This document shows positions 8,060 to 16,126 of a stretch of 64,000 nucleotides of DNA, one piece after another (position 1 is the first letter of the stretch; every line of letters starts with the position of its first letter). Position numbers and translations under genes: made by a program. Source of the DNA: RBG-13-68-16 sp963739225. Its GTDB lineage: Bacteria; Acidobacteriota; Thermoanaerobaculia; Thermoanaerobaculales; Thermoanaerobaculaceae. The notes under the pieces were generated by a model. It saw nothing but the letters and a program-made list of their open reading frames with translations. It was not told the DNA's origin and ran no database searches. Location of the stretch: the NCBI GenBank assembly GCA_963739225.1, contig CAVTZQ010000006.1:1178001-1242000 (forward strand). The letters are read 5' to 3'.

Positions 8060-8675
8060 GTGCTGGCGCTGCTTCTTCCGGTCCTGCTCGCTTCCTCGGT
8101 CGAGGTGGAGCGCGTCCTCGCTCTGGTCAGCGGTGTGCCGGTACTGGCTTCGGACGTCGACCTCGCGGACAGTCGCTGCTCTGGTTCCCCGGCAGCAGGG
8201 TGAGAGCGAGGACGACTACAGGCGGGCAGTGGTGGAGGCGCTCGTCGACCTCGAGCTCCGGTGGCAGGACCTCGAGGCGTCGGCGATGGCACCGCGGATC
8301 TCGGCTGACCTCGACGGGGCGTGGCGCAAGATGGTGCGGCGGGTGGGCGGCGAGGAGGAACTGCGCCGGCGCCTGGACCGGATCGGATTGTCCGAGGGGG
8401 CGCTCCGGGAGCTCCTGCGGCGCGCCGCCGTGGTGGAGGCGTACGTGGCTTCGCGCTTCGGCCCCTTCGTGCGCCCGACCGCGCCAGAGGTCGAGAAGAC
8501 CTGGCTGGAGGAGCTGGTGCCCAAGCTCAAGGCAGCCGGCCAACCGGTGCCTGATCTCTCCCAGGTGCGTTCCCAGGTCGAGGCGCTCCTGCGAGAGCGC
8601 AAGCTCACCGCCGAGGTCGAGCGCTGGACCGCCGATCTCGCGAAGCGCTCCGAGATCATCCGCTATTTCAAATAG
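8060..8675 (+). CDS. SurA N-terminal-domain-like periplasmic protein, frameshifted
   Basis: From GTG 8060 the frame encodes a hydrophobic signal-like start (LALLLPVLLASS) and then VERVLALVSGVPVLASDVDLA, typical of the SurA/peptidyl-prolyl isomerase N-terminal domain. It hits a stop soon after. The continuation, PRQQGESEDDYRRAVVEALVDLELRW to the final SEIIRYFK, is one base out of phase. An extra base near 8165-8172 joins them to about 204 residues. No PPIase domain follows, as in short SurA-like chaperones. The shift may be a sequence error or a real lesion. The start lies 6 nt after a TAACAT -10. The 3' end overlaps slt by 13 bases. Confidence 0.65.
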
Positions 8676-10690
8676 CCAGCGAGCAACGCCCCCTCGCGGA
8701 CAGCAAGCACGTAGCCAGCAGTCTCCCGGTACGGCATGGCCGCGGTGAAGAGCACGCCCTGCGGGTCGCTGCCGAACTCCGCCAGCCAGCTCGCGACCAC
8801 GGTCTCGCCGGCGTTGTAGGCGGCGGCCACCTGGGCGAGGTGCGGGCCGAACCTTCCCGCCAGGCGCGCCACCTCCAGGGCGGCCAGGCGCAGCGCCCGA
8901 TCCCCGTCCTTCAGTTCGGCGGGGGTGGCGCCCAAACGCCGCGCCGCCTCCGGCACCAACTGCGCCACCCCGACCGCCCCGGCGATCGAGAAGGAATCGG
9001 CGTCGAAGCGAGACTCCTGGCGGATGATGCCCACGAGCCAGGGTGCGACGGCGCCTTTTTCACGCGCTGCTGCCACGCACTCTGCCACCAGCGCGGGGGG
9101 CAGGATCGCCGGCAGCAGAGGTTCGGGCAGCAGCACCGCCGGAACCGCACCCAGCCGGCCCCACAGCCGTTCCCCAGTGCTGAGGGCGGCCGGTAGGTTG
9201 CCCCATGCGGCGAGGGTGCGCACGCTCCACGCCAGCTCATCAGGCGAGCCGGCCGGAAACGTGTGGGGGTAGAGGGCCGCGGCCTCGCGCTCGAGCCCAA
9301 CCCGGGCAAGGTCGGAAGCCGCTCCGGTCCACTCTGCGGGCTCGGGCGGTAGACCGGCGAGCACGCGGGTCCAGGCCGCGTCGGCCGTGAGGGCGGAGGC
9401 GAGTGCCGCGCGTGCGGCCACCGCACCGCGTCGGGTGGCAATTCGGGCCAGGACCTCACCGTTGCGGGTGGGCGAGGCTGGCTGGTCCTCGTCTGCAACG
9501 GCCGGCAACAGGTCGAGCACCTGCTCGCGCCACGCACCGGCGCGTGGATCCGCGAGCAGCGAGGCGGCCGCGGATCTGGCGGCCTCGGTTTCGCCGGTCT
9601 GAATGAGAAACGCGACGCCCAGTGCCCGCACCACCGGCAGCCTCTCGGGCAACCGGGCGAGCACCGCTCGGGTGCGGGCTGGGTCGCGGCAAAGGAGCAG
9701 CGTCGCGGCGAGGCGCGGTCCCACGACCCGGAGCACTGGGGCCGGGCAACCCGTCATGAGCTTCACCGCCTCCCCGGCGCGTCCGAGGGTGACACGCAGG
9801 CGGAACCCCCCGTCCCACCCCTCGACCTCGCGAGGCTGGGCTGCACGGGCGGCGTCCCAGAGGCCGACGGCCGAGGGGAGGTCGCCGGCGATCTCAGCCA
9901 CTCGGGCGCGCTGCACGGCGGCGCCGAAGCGTTCCTCGTCGGTGCTCGCGGCGGCGAGCGCCTGGTCGAAGGCGTCAGCGGCGCGCGCGAGCTCCCCCAG
10001 ACGGTAAGCCGCCCGCCCGCGCAGGAACGCCCAGCGGGACCGCGAGCTCGGCTCATGGGGTGGGGGCAGCGCTGCCAACAGCACGTTCGCCTCTCGCCAG
10101 CCCCCTCCCGCCAGCAGCGCGTCGGCGACGGCGAGGTAGGTGCTGGGCGGAAACCCCGGTCTTCCGGCGAGCCACTGCGCCGCCCGGAGTGAGGCCTCGT
10201 CCGTGACGCGCTCGCCGAGCACGTGGAGAGCCGCGGCATCGTCCGCGCCCCGCACAGCGAGGAGCACAGCCAGCTCGCGGCGGAGAGGGCGGGAGAGGAC
10301 ACGGCGTGGGACGCGCCGGAGCACGGGGAGCGGCAGCGTCTCCCACGCTTTCCGCAGACAGGCTGCCGCCGCGCGACGGTGCGCCGCCGGCCCCGAGCCC
10401 GAGAGCAGGGGCGCAACGTAGGGCCACGGGTCCTGAGCGACGAGTAGGGCGGCCTCGGCGGCCTCCAGGCGGAGGGCCGCAGCCAACTCGCCGGCGCGCG
10501 GGAGTGCGGAGCGCACGAGTTCGAGTGCACGCGCCGGCTCGCCGAGAGTGCGGGCCGCCCTCGCGGTCACGAGGGCAAGCGCAGGAGGCAGCGGCCGCGG
10601 AACGGTGGCGGTAAGCGTGCGGACCTCGGCCCAGCGCCCGGCCCGAACCGCCTCGGCGAGGTCAGGGCTCGGCGGTGGCAGGGCCTGCAT
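8663..10690 (-). CDS. slt: Soluble lytic murein transglycosylase
   Basis: The 675-residue protein has a long alpha-helical, TPR-like N-terminal region (roughly 1-520) rich in alanine, leucine and arginine, and a C-terminal SLT domain with the catalytic glutamate in IIRQESRFDADSFSIAGAVGVAQLVPEAA and AAAYNAGE further on. It cleaves peptidoglycan to anhydromuropeptides. No clear signal peptide is visible from the chosen ATG. The start forms TGATG with the stop of the HIT gene, indicating coupling; a much longer open frame upstream is only a shadow of that gene. Confidence 0.92.
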   Translation of the reverse strand: MQALPPPSPDLAEAVRAGRWAEVRTLTATVPRPLPPALALVTARAARTLGEPARALELVRSALPRAGELAAALRLEAAEAALLVAQDPWPYVAPLLSGSGPAAHRRAAAACLRKAWETLPLPVLRRVPRRVLSRPLRRELAVLLAVRGADDAAALHVLGERVTDEASLRAAQWLAGRPGFPPSTYLAVADALLAGGGWREANVLLAALPPPHEPSSRSRWAFLRGRAAYRLGELARAADAFDQALAAASTDEERFGAAVQRARVAEIAGDLPSAVGLWDAARAAQPREVEGWDGGFRLRVTLGRAGEAVKLMTGCPAPVLRVVGPRLAATLLLCRDPARTRAVLARLPERLPVVRALGVAFLIQTGETEAARSAAASLLADPRAGAWREQVLDLLPAVADEDQPASPTRNGEVLARIATRRGAVAARAALASALTADAAWTRVLAGLPPEPAEWTGAASDLARVGLEREAAALYPHTFPAGSPDELAWSVRTLAAWGNLPAALSTGERLWGRLGAVPAVLLPEPLLPAILPPALVAECVAAAREKGAVAPWLVGIIRQESRFDADSFSIAGAVGVAQLVPEAARRLGATPAELKDGDRALRLAALEVARLAGRFGPHLAQVAAAYNAGETVVASWLAEFGSDPQGVLFTAAMPYRETAGYVLAVREGALLAGYLK

Positions 10691-11034
10691 CAACCTGGAG
10701 GCCACCCCATCGGGCGACCGCCCAGGATGTGGACGTGGAGGTGAAAGACGCTCTGCCCTGCCCCGGAGCCGGTGTTGGTCACCACGCGGTAGCCGGTCTC
10801 GGCGATCCCGGTGCGTCTGGCAACCTCGGCGGCGGCGAGGAGGAGTTTGCCCAGGATTTCGGTCTCGCCCTCGGTGGCGCTGGCCAGCGACGCGATGTGG
10901 CGCCGCGGGATCACGAGCACGTGCACGGGCGCTCGCGGCGCGATGTCGTGGAAGGCGACCACCTCCTCGTTCGCGAATAGCACGCGAGCCGGCGTCGCCC
11001 CCTCGGCCACGCGGCAAAAGATGCAGCTCCCCAT
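10690..11034 (-). CDS. HIT-family nucleotide-binding protein
   Basis: The 114-residue protein starts CIFCRVAEG and ends with the histidine triad HLHVHILGGRPMGWPPG, with TNTGSGAGQSVFHLHVH in between, the PKCI/HinT subfamily. Such enzymes hydrolyse AMP-N or AMP-lysyl adducts. A TGC-TATTCT extended -10 lies 7 nt before the ATG, so the transcript is probably leaderless. It is the first gene of a pair with slt. Confidence 0.95.
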   Translation of the reverse strand: MGSCIFCRVAEGATPARVLFANEEVVAFHDIAPRAPVHVLVIPRRHIASLASATEGETEILGKLLLAAAEVARRTGIAETGYRVVTNTGSGAGQSVFHLHVHILGGRPMGWPPG

Positions 11035-11041
11035 GCCGCAG

Positions 11042-11050
11042 AGAATAGCA
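11042..11050 (-). promoter_or_regulatory. Extended -10 (TGC-TATTCT) of the HIT-slt operon
   Basis: On the minus strand TATTCT with an upstream TG ends 7 nt before the ATG at 11034. The predicted start of transcription is at or next to the start codon, implying a leaderless message. Confidence 0.45.
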
Positions 11051-11072
11051 AGCCCGAGCCCCGAGCCATGGA

Positions 11073-12344
11073 CTAGAGATACCGGCCTGGGTTGAAACGC
11101 TCGATCGCCGCGCCGAGGGCGTTGAGCTTGAGCTCCATCGCCTCGTACCCGCGGTCGAGGTGGTAGATGCGGTCCACAACCGTCTCGCCCCGGGCGACCA
11201 GGCCGGCGAGCACAAGCGCAGCCGAGGCGCGCAGGTCCGACGCCATCACCGTGGTGCCGTCCAGGGTCGTGGGGCCATGCACCTCGGCGGTGCTCCCCTC
11301 CACCTCGATGATCGCCCCCAGCCGCTTGAGCTCGAGAACGTGCTGGAAACGGTTTTCGAAAATTGCCTCGGTGACCACGCTCGTGCCCTGCGCCTGGGTC
11401 ATCAGCGCGAGGAACTGGGCTTGCAGGTCGGTCGCGAAGCCGGGGTACTCGGATGTGGTGAGGGAGACCGCGCGCAATGGACCTGGCTGGGGTCGGACGA
11501 CGACCGCGTCGGCCTCGGCAGAAAAGGCGACTCCGGCCTCACCCAGGGCGCCGAGCAGGGCGCTCAGGTGATCGGGTCGGCAGCCCGAAACCCTCACCCC
11601 ATCCCCTGCCAGCACCGCGGCGATGACATAGGTCCCCGCCTCGATGCGGTCGGGGATGACGGGGTGGTCGGCGCCGCGCAGCACTTCGACCCCCTCAACC
11701 TCCAGGGTGTCGGTGCCGGCGCCCGCGATGCGCGCCCCCATGGTCGAAAGCAGCCCGGCAAGATCTCCGACCTCCGGCTCCCTGGCACAATTACGCAGTA
11801 CGGTGCGGCCGCGCGCGAGCGTCGCGGCCATCAGGAGGTTCTCAGTTCCGGTAACGGTGATGCGCGGGAAAGTCACGTCGGCGCCGCGCAGTCCCGCGGG
11901 CGCCTCGGCCACCACGTCTCCGCTCTCCACGCGCAGGTCGGCCCCGAGCGTTGCAAGCGCACGGAGGTGGAAATCGATGGGACGGGCCCCGATGGCACAC
12001 CCGCCCGGGAGTGCCACCCGGGCGCGGCCACGGCGGGCGAGGAGCGGCCCCAGAACCAGCACCGAGGCGCGCATCGTGCGCACGAGCTCGTACGGAGCGT
12101 GGTGGGCGCCACCGCTACCGGCCACCACCGTGGTAGCACCCTCGCTGTGGGCGCACGATTCGCCCAGCGTCTCGAGCACGCGCTCCATGGTGACGATGTC
12201 GCGGACCCTGGGAAGGCCGCGGAGGATCACCGGCTCGGCCGAGAGCAGCGTTGCGGCGAGGCACGGCAGGGCGGCGTTCTTGGATCCCGAGATCTTGACC
12301 TCTCCGTGGAGCCTGCGGCCACCGTGGATGCGGAACTTTTCCAT
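11073..12344 (-). CDS. murA: UDP-N-acetylglucosamine 1-carboxyvinyltransferase
   Basis: The 423-residue product is a standard MurA: KISGSKNAALPCLAATLL near the start, the catalytic cysteine at position 116 in LPGGCAIGARPIDFHL, GTENLLMAATLA, and a C-terminal TVVDRIYHLDRGYE. It transfers enolpyruvate from PEP to UDP-GlcNAc, the first committed step of peptidoglycan synthesis. Having Cys rather than Asp at the active site predicts fosfomycin sensitivity by the known mechanism. No paralogue is seen in the window. Confidence 0.97.
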   Translation of the reverse strand: MEKFRIHGGRRLHGEVKISGSKNAALPCLAATLLSAEPVILRGLPRVRDIVTMERVLETLGESCAHSEGATTVVAGSGGAHHAPYELVRTMRASVLVLGPLLARRGRARVALPGGCAIGARPIDFHLRALATLGADLRVESGDVVAEAPAGLRGADVTFPRITVTGTENLLMAATLARGRTVLRNCAREPEVGDLAGLLSTMGARIAGAGTDTLEVEGVEVLRGADHPVIPDRIEAGTYVIAAVLAGDGVRVSGCRPDHLSALLGALGEAGVAFSAEADAVVVRPQPGPLRAVSLTTSEYPGFATDLQAQFLALMTQAQGTSVVTEAIFENRFQHVLELKRLGAIIEVEGSTAEVHGPTTLDGTTVMASDLRASAALVLAGLVARGETVVDRIYHLDRGYEAMELKLNALGAAIERFNPGRYL

Positions 12345-12564
12345 GACCGCCAGAGTGTCACCCTCTTCTTCTTACTGCGTCAAGCGGTGTGTTTTTGCCC
12401 CTCGGGTGAAGCGGTCCTCGCGGCCCTTGCACGGACCCGCGCGCCGGGTGGCCGCGGCCTCCGGAGGGATCGCCGCCTCACCCGAGGGGCGGGATGGTTC
12501 CCCGCAACCGAGGATCCCAAATGCGGTGCCATCGGGGAGGGTGGGTAGGGCTCCGCGAGGCGCC

Positions 12565-12576
12565 TACAATTGTGAG
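12565..12576 (+). promoter_or_regulatory. -10 box TACAAT six bases before the DUF504 start
   Basis: TACAAT at 12565-12570 is followed by TGTGAG and then ATG at 12577. With the usual 6-7 nt between -10 and transcription start, the mRNA would begin at the start codon. No ribosome-binding site is present. Confidence 0.5.
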
Positions 12577-12822
12577 ATGCTAACGGTGCGCGAGGTGCTC
12601 AACCGCCTGCGCTGGGATCGGCGAGGCGGACCGGGTACTGTGGTGCTCGCCGTGCGCGTGCGTGAGGGTGGCGTAGGGAGCGTCGAGGAGATCGGGTTCG
12701 ACTCGGTGAGCGAGATCCTGGCGGGCGGTGTAACGGTGGCGGACGGGACGTTCGTCCCCTACCACCGTCTCGTCTCCGTCAAGCGAGGCGAAGAGGTGCT
12801 GTGGCACAGCAGCCGGGGGTGA
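12577..12822 (+). CDS. DUF504/UPF0248-like small protein
   Basis: The 81-residue protein begins MLTVREVLNRLRWD and ends FVPYHRLVSVKRGEEVLWHSS. These match the layout of the DUF504 (UPF0248) family: a start helix with LNRLRWD, a central beta region and the IPYHRI-type motif. The family is best known from archaea and is associated with RNA-ligase or RNA-repair contexts; the molecular function is not established. Here it is followed directly by RNase III, with overlapping reading frames. Its start appears leaderless. Confidence 0.75.
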   Translation: MLTVREVLNRLRWDRRGGPGTVVLAVRVREGGVGSVEEIGFDSVSEILAGGVTVADGTFVPYHRLVSVKRGEEVLWHSSRG

Positions 12823-13508
12823 GCGTGCGGCACGACGCGCTGGAGCGGTTGGAGGCCGCCCTGGGCCACCGCTTCGCGCGCCCGGAGATTCTGGCGCAGG
12901 CGCTGCGCCACCGCTCCGCGGCCCACGAGCGGGGGGTTCCGTCGTTCGAACGGCTCGAGTTCCTGGGCGACGCCGCGCTCTCACATGCGGTGGCTGCCCT
13001 GCTCTTCAAGCGCTGGCCGGACGCCAGCGAGGGCGAACTCACCCGGGCGCGCGCAGCGCTGGTGCGCGAGGCTTCCCTCAGCTGGCTCGCCGGCAGGCTG
13101 CAGCTCCCCGCTGTGGTCCAGTTCGGAAGTGGGCTCACGGGGGGGAGCGTGGGCCCGGCGGTGCTCGCCGATGCCCTCGAGGCGGTGCTCGGCGCACTCC
13201 TGCTTGACGGCGGGTGGCGCTCATTCCGCGCAGCGGTCAACCGGCTGTTCTCCCCGCTGCTGGCCGCCCTCAATCCCGCGCAGCTCCCACTCGAGGAACC
13301 CAAGTCGACCCTGCAGGAGCTGGCGCAGAAGCAGGGTCAGCCGCTTCCGGTCTACCGCGAGGTGGAGACCCGGGGGCCGGCGCACCGGCGGGTCTATGTG
13401 TACGAGGTCGAGTTCGGTGGGCGGGTTCTGGCCCGTGGTGAAGGGTCCTCGAAGAAGGCTGCGCAGCAGGAGGCCGCACGCCGTGCCTTGGAAGACCTCG
13501 AGGCCTGA
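12801..13508 (+). CDS. rnc: Ribonuclease III
   Basis: The 235-residue protein has the RNase III signature ERLEFLGDAAL (family ERLEFLGDSVL), the second acidic cluster LADALEAVLGALLLDGG, and a C-terminal double-stranded-RNA-binding domain ending GEGSSKKAAQQEAARRALEDLE. It processes rRNA precursors and other duplex RNA. Two GTG starts are possible. 12801 has AAGAGG upstream and is used here; 12819 would give the classic 4-base GTGA overlap with the DUF504 stop. Confidence 0.96.
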   Translation: MAQQPGVSVRHDALERLEAALGHRFARPEILAQALRHRSAAHERGVPSFERLEFLGDAALSHAVAALLFKRWPDASEGELTRARAALVREASLSWLAGRLQLPAVVQFGSGLTGGSVGPAVLADALEAVLGALLLDGGWRSFRAAVNRLFSPLLAALNPAQLPLEEPKSTLQELAQKQGQPLPVYREVETRGPAHRRVYVYEVEFGGRVLARGEGSSKKAAQQEAARRALEDLEA

Positions 13509-13626
13509 GGGCTGGGGCTTGGCGCCTGAGGGTAGCGAGCGGGGTCTCTGTCGTCTGTTGCTGGTTTCTGGTCAAGCCCCGGGCCTCAAGCTTCAAGCCG
13601 TGCCGGGGGTGGGCGTCAAGCCTTCC

Positions 13627-14670
13627 TCAGCGTGCGGCGGGGACCTGCGCCGGGCCGAGGCCGGGGATCCGCAGCTGGGCGAGCTCCTGCACCAGGCGGA
13701 GCTCGAGCGAGCGAGTAGCGTATAGCCGCGACGGGGTGCCATCCCAGTGGGTTCGGAAGTCCACAACCAACTGCTCGCACCAGGCAAGAAATGGTGTCGG
13801 CTCGAAGAGAAGGTCACGCTGAGCCGCCGTGATGTCGAGCACTATGTCGTGATCGTGGGTGTACGGCGAGAACGCGGTCCCCAGGTTGATCCGGTTGAGC
13901 CACTCCAGGGGAACGGAGGCTAGGCTCGGGCGCTGCCCGAGCGTTCCCGCGGCGGTCTCGATGAACTGCTTCAGCGAGACGATCTCCCGTTGGGCGAGGT
14001 TGTACGCTCGGCCGAACGCATTTGCGTTCATGAGATTCGCGGCGATGGTCTCGGCCACGTCGTGAACCCACAGGAACCCCCAGGAGTTCAAACCCCCGTC
14101 AGGAAGGATGAGCGGGCCTCCATCCAGCAAACGCTCGAGGTACGTCTGCGCACGGTCGGTGTAGTCGCGTGGCCCGACCACCATCGGCAGGCGAAGGGCG
14201 GTGTAGGGGAACTGCTCGCTCTCCCAGGCCTGGGCGAGCGCCAGCTCGCAGCGCCGCTTGTGGTACGCGTAGGTCCAGGACGAACTGGTGGCCTCGGTCT
14301 TGGGCGCCAGGCGCCCGGCGAAGTCCTCCTCCCGGAACGGACACAGGAGCCGGTCGCGGATGAGGTAGACAGATGCCGTGGAGATGTGGATGAAGTGCCC
14401 GATGCGGCCCGAGAGCTTCTCGATTGCCGTACGGGTGTCCTCTTCGCGGAAGCTGATGACGTCCACCACCACGTCGAAGTCGCGTCGTGCCACGGCACGC
14501 TGAATCGTTTGGGGGTCCGAGCGGTCACCGATGACCCGGCTCACGCGCGTCCCAAAGGGGTCCGGGGAGCGACCGCGGTTCAACAGCGTGATGCGGTGGC
14601 CGTCCATCAGCAGCCGCTGCGCCACCGCCAGGCCAATGAACCGACTTCCCCCGATCACCAGCACCTGCAT
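13627..14670 (-). CDS. NAD-dependent epimerase/dehydratase (extended SDR)
   Basis: The 347-residue protein has an N-terminal Rossmann motif GGSRFIGLAVAQRLL, the DVVVDVISF strand and a YAYHK (YxxxK) active-site motif around residue 138, followed by LRLPMVVGPRD and a GLNSWGFLWVHDVAETI segment. This is the extended short-chain dehydrogenase fold used by nucleotide-sugar epimerases and related reductases; the substrate cannot be told. A TAGAAT -10, which includes the TAG stop of the upstream gene, precedes the ATG by 6 nt. Confidence 0.88.
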   Translation of the reverse strand: MQVLVIGGSRFIGLAVAQRLLMDGHRITLLNRGRSPDPFGTRVSRVIGDRSDPQTIQRAVARRDFDVVVDVISFREEDTRTAIEKLSGRIGHFIHISTASVYLIRDRLLCPFREEDFAGRLAPKTEATSSSWTYAYHKRRCELALAQAWESEQFPYTALRLPMVVGPRDYTDRAQTYLERLLDGGPLILPDGGLNSWGFLWVHDVAETIAANLMNANAFGRAYNLAQREIVSLKQFIETAAGTLGQRPSLASVPLEWLNRINLGTAFSPYTHDHDIVLDITAAQRDLLFEPTPFLAWCEQLVVDFRTHWDGTPSRLYATRSLELRLVQELAQLRIPGLGPAQVPAAR

Positions 14671-14676
14671 GGCGCG

Positions 14677-14682
14677 ATTCTA
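14677..14682 (-). promoter_or_regulatory. -10 box TAGAAT overlapping the upstream stop codon
   Basis: Minus-strand TAGAAT is followed by CGCGCC and the epimerase ATG (14670). The first three bases are also the stop codon of the DUF4388 gene, so one short element ends one gene and probably starts a leaderless transcript of the next. Confidence 0.45.
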
Positions 14683-16053
14683 CCTTCGCTCCGCCGCAGT
14701 CTTTGCAGCCTTCTCGGCCGCCCTGCGCGCGGCGGTCAAAGCGGTTGCGAGGGCGGGGTTCGCAGACGAGGTCAGGTCCTCCTGGGGTTCGGCAGTGATC
14801 ATGAAATCTCCAGCCACGAGTCCGACCAACCTGGTGAGGCGGGCGGCCGGGTGTTTGGAGGGGGATGAGGTCAGAGCTGCCAACAGGGCGTCCGGCATGC
14901 CTGCCGCCGTCCCCGCCGCCTGCCCCACGAGCGGCAGCAGGTGCTGCAGGGCGGAGCGCTGCATCGCCGAGGTCGCCAGCGGCGAGGTTGCCAGCACGGT
15001 GGCAACCAACTCCAGTAGCACCATCGGCAGCGCAGCGGCCGTGGCCGCGGTGTCCTCGGGAAGAGCCACGATGTCGGCGAGCTTGCGGGCCGCGGCGATG
15101 CGCGCGAGCGCAGCGCGCCGCAGCGCCGAGTCGTTGGCGCTCTTCTTCTCCCGGTGCCAGCGCGGGTTGTCGAGGATGAAGTGCACGAACGCCTTGGCGT
15201 TCTCCCCCGCCATCGCCCACGCCTCTGTGGCGCTGGAGGCGCGGGGTTGGCCCGGCGCGTCAAGACCGTTGACGAGGGAGAGCAAGTTCCACGCAAGCGT
15301 CGGTGAGTCCTCGAGGCGCGGCTCCTTGCCCGCCTTCAACCGCCGCAAGATCCGGTCCGCGTCGGCGGGTCCGACGGGGAGGAGCGGCGGGCCCTGGGCC
15401 ACCCACCGGTGCAGGAGGTCTCCGACGGCGAGAAAGGCGCGGTGGGCCTCGGCCACCGCGGTGGCCTCAAGCAACTCACCCTCAAGCTCCCCGGTGATAT
15501 GCCAGAACAGCTCCTCTAGGGTGGAGGGGTCGAGGGTCGTGTGGGGCACGATTTGCGCCTGACTGGTGGGCGGCTTGGTGTCGACCCGGTAGGCGGCCTG
15601 CATGATCAGGTTGCGGCATTCGAGATCGAAATCGACCTCGTTGCGTTCGGCGACGGGCCAGGCGGGGTCGAAGGTGAAGAGGACCTGTTCCTCGCGCAGG
15701 ACCCGGCTCGCGAGGGTGGTGGCGAGACTGCGGCCGGCCTCGGCGAGCTTGGCCGGGTCGATGCCGGCATCGCGCTTGAGCACCGAGGTGAAGAGCTCGC
15801 CCCGAGTTTGCGACACCACCAGCGCCCGCATCAGCACCTCTCGCGGCGCAACGCCCTCCCGCAAAAGCCAGGAACCGAGGCGTTCGGAGGCCCGCGAGGA
15901 TGCGACGAACGCGACCTTACCACGGTGCATGTCGAACGCCCGAGTCACATCCCCGGCAGAGAGCAGGAGGCGCCCGGTCGCGTGGGTGAGGTGGAGCCAC
16001 TCGAGTAGGTCGCCCAGGTAGAGGCGGCCCAGCGTCCCGGAGAGCGCGAGCAT
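14680..16053 (-). CDS. DUF4388 (PATAN)-domain protein
   Basis: The N-terminal 110 residues (LSGTLGRLYLGDLLEWLHLTHATG, then RAFDMHRGKVAFVASS and LGSWLLREGVAPREVLMRAL) form a DUF4388/PATAN domain, found in bacterial signalling proteins often linked to motility or two-component systems. The remaining 340 residues are helical and alanine-rich with no domain I recognise and end in a basic tail. I used ATG 16053 because a CATACT -10 (16066-16061) would place transcription start after the alternative ATG at 16059. It is divergent from methylmalonyl-CoA mutase. Confidence 0.8.
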   Translation of the reverse strand: MLALSGTLGRLYLGDLLEWLHLTHATGRLLLSAGDVTRAFDMHRGKVAFVASSRASERLGSWLLREGVAPREVLMRALVVSQTRGELFTSVLKRDAGIDPAKLAEAGRSLATTLASRVLREEQVLFTFDPAWPVAERNEVDFDLECRNLIMQAAYRVDTKPPTSQAQIVPHTTLDPSTLEELFWHITGELEGELLEATAVAEAHRAFLAVGDLLHRWVAQGPPLLPVGPADADRILRRLKAGKEPRLEDSPTLAWNLLSLVNGLDAPGQPRASSATEAWAMAGENAKAFVHFILDNPRWHREKKSANDSALRRAALARIAAARKLADIVALPEDTAATAAALPMVLLELVATVLATSPLATSAMQRSALQHLLPLVGQAAGTAAGMPDALLAALTSSPSKHPAARLTRLVGLVAGDFMITAEPQEDLTSSANPALATALTAARRAAEKAAKTAAERR

Positions 16054-16088
16054 CCACATCAGTATGCCAGAAAGTGCTGGCGCCTGCT

Positions 16089-16097
16089 TGCTATACT
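16089..16097 (+). promoter_or_regulatory. Extended -10 promoter of the methylmalonyl-CoA mutase gene
   Basis: TGC-TATACT is an extended -10. Transcription is expected to start near 16104, upstream of a CGGAGGA ribosome-binding site (16114-16120) correctly placed before ATG 16127. This contrasts with the leaderless starts elsewhere in the window. Confidence 0.55.
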
Positions 16098-16126
16098 CAG
16101 TTGCTCTGGGGGTCGGAGGACCTGCG

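Noticed and set aside
10691..11215. N-terminal extension of slt to 11215
   Set aside because: The extra residues are a shadow of the HIT gene; the ATG at 10690 couples to the HIT stop.
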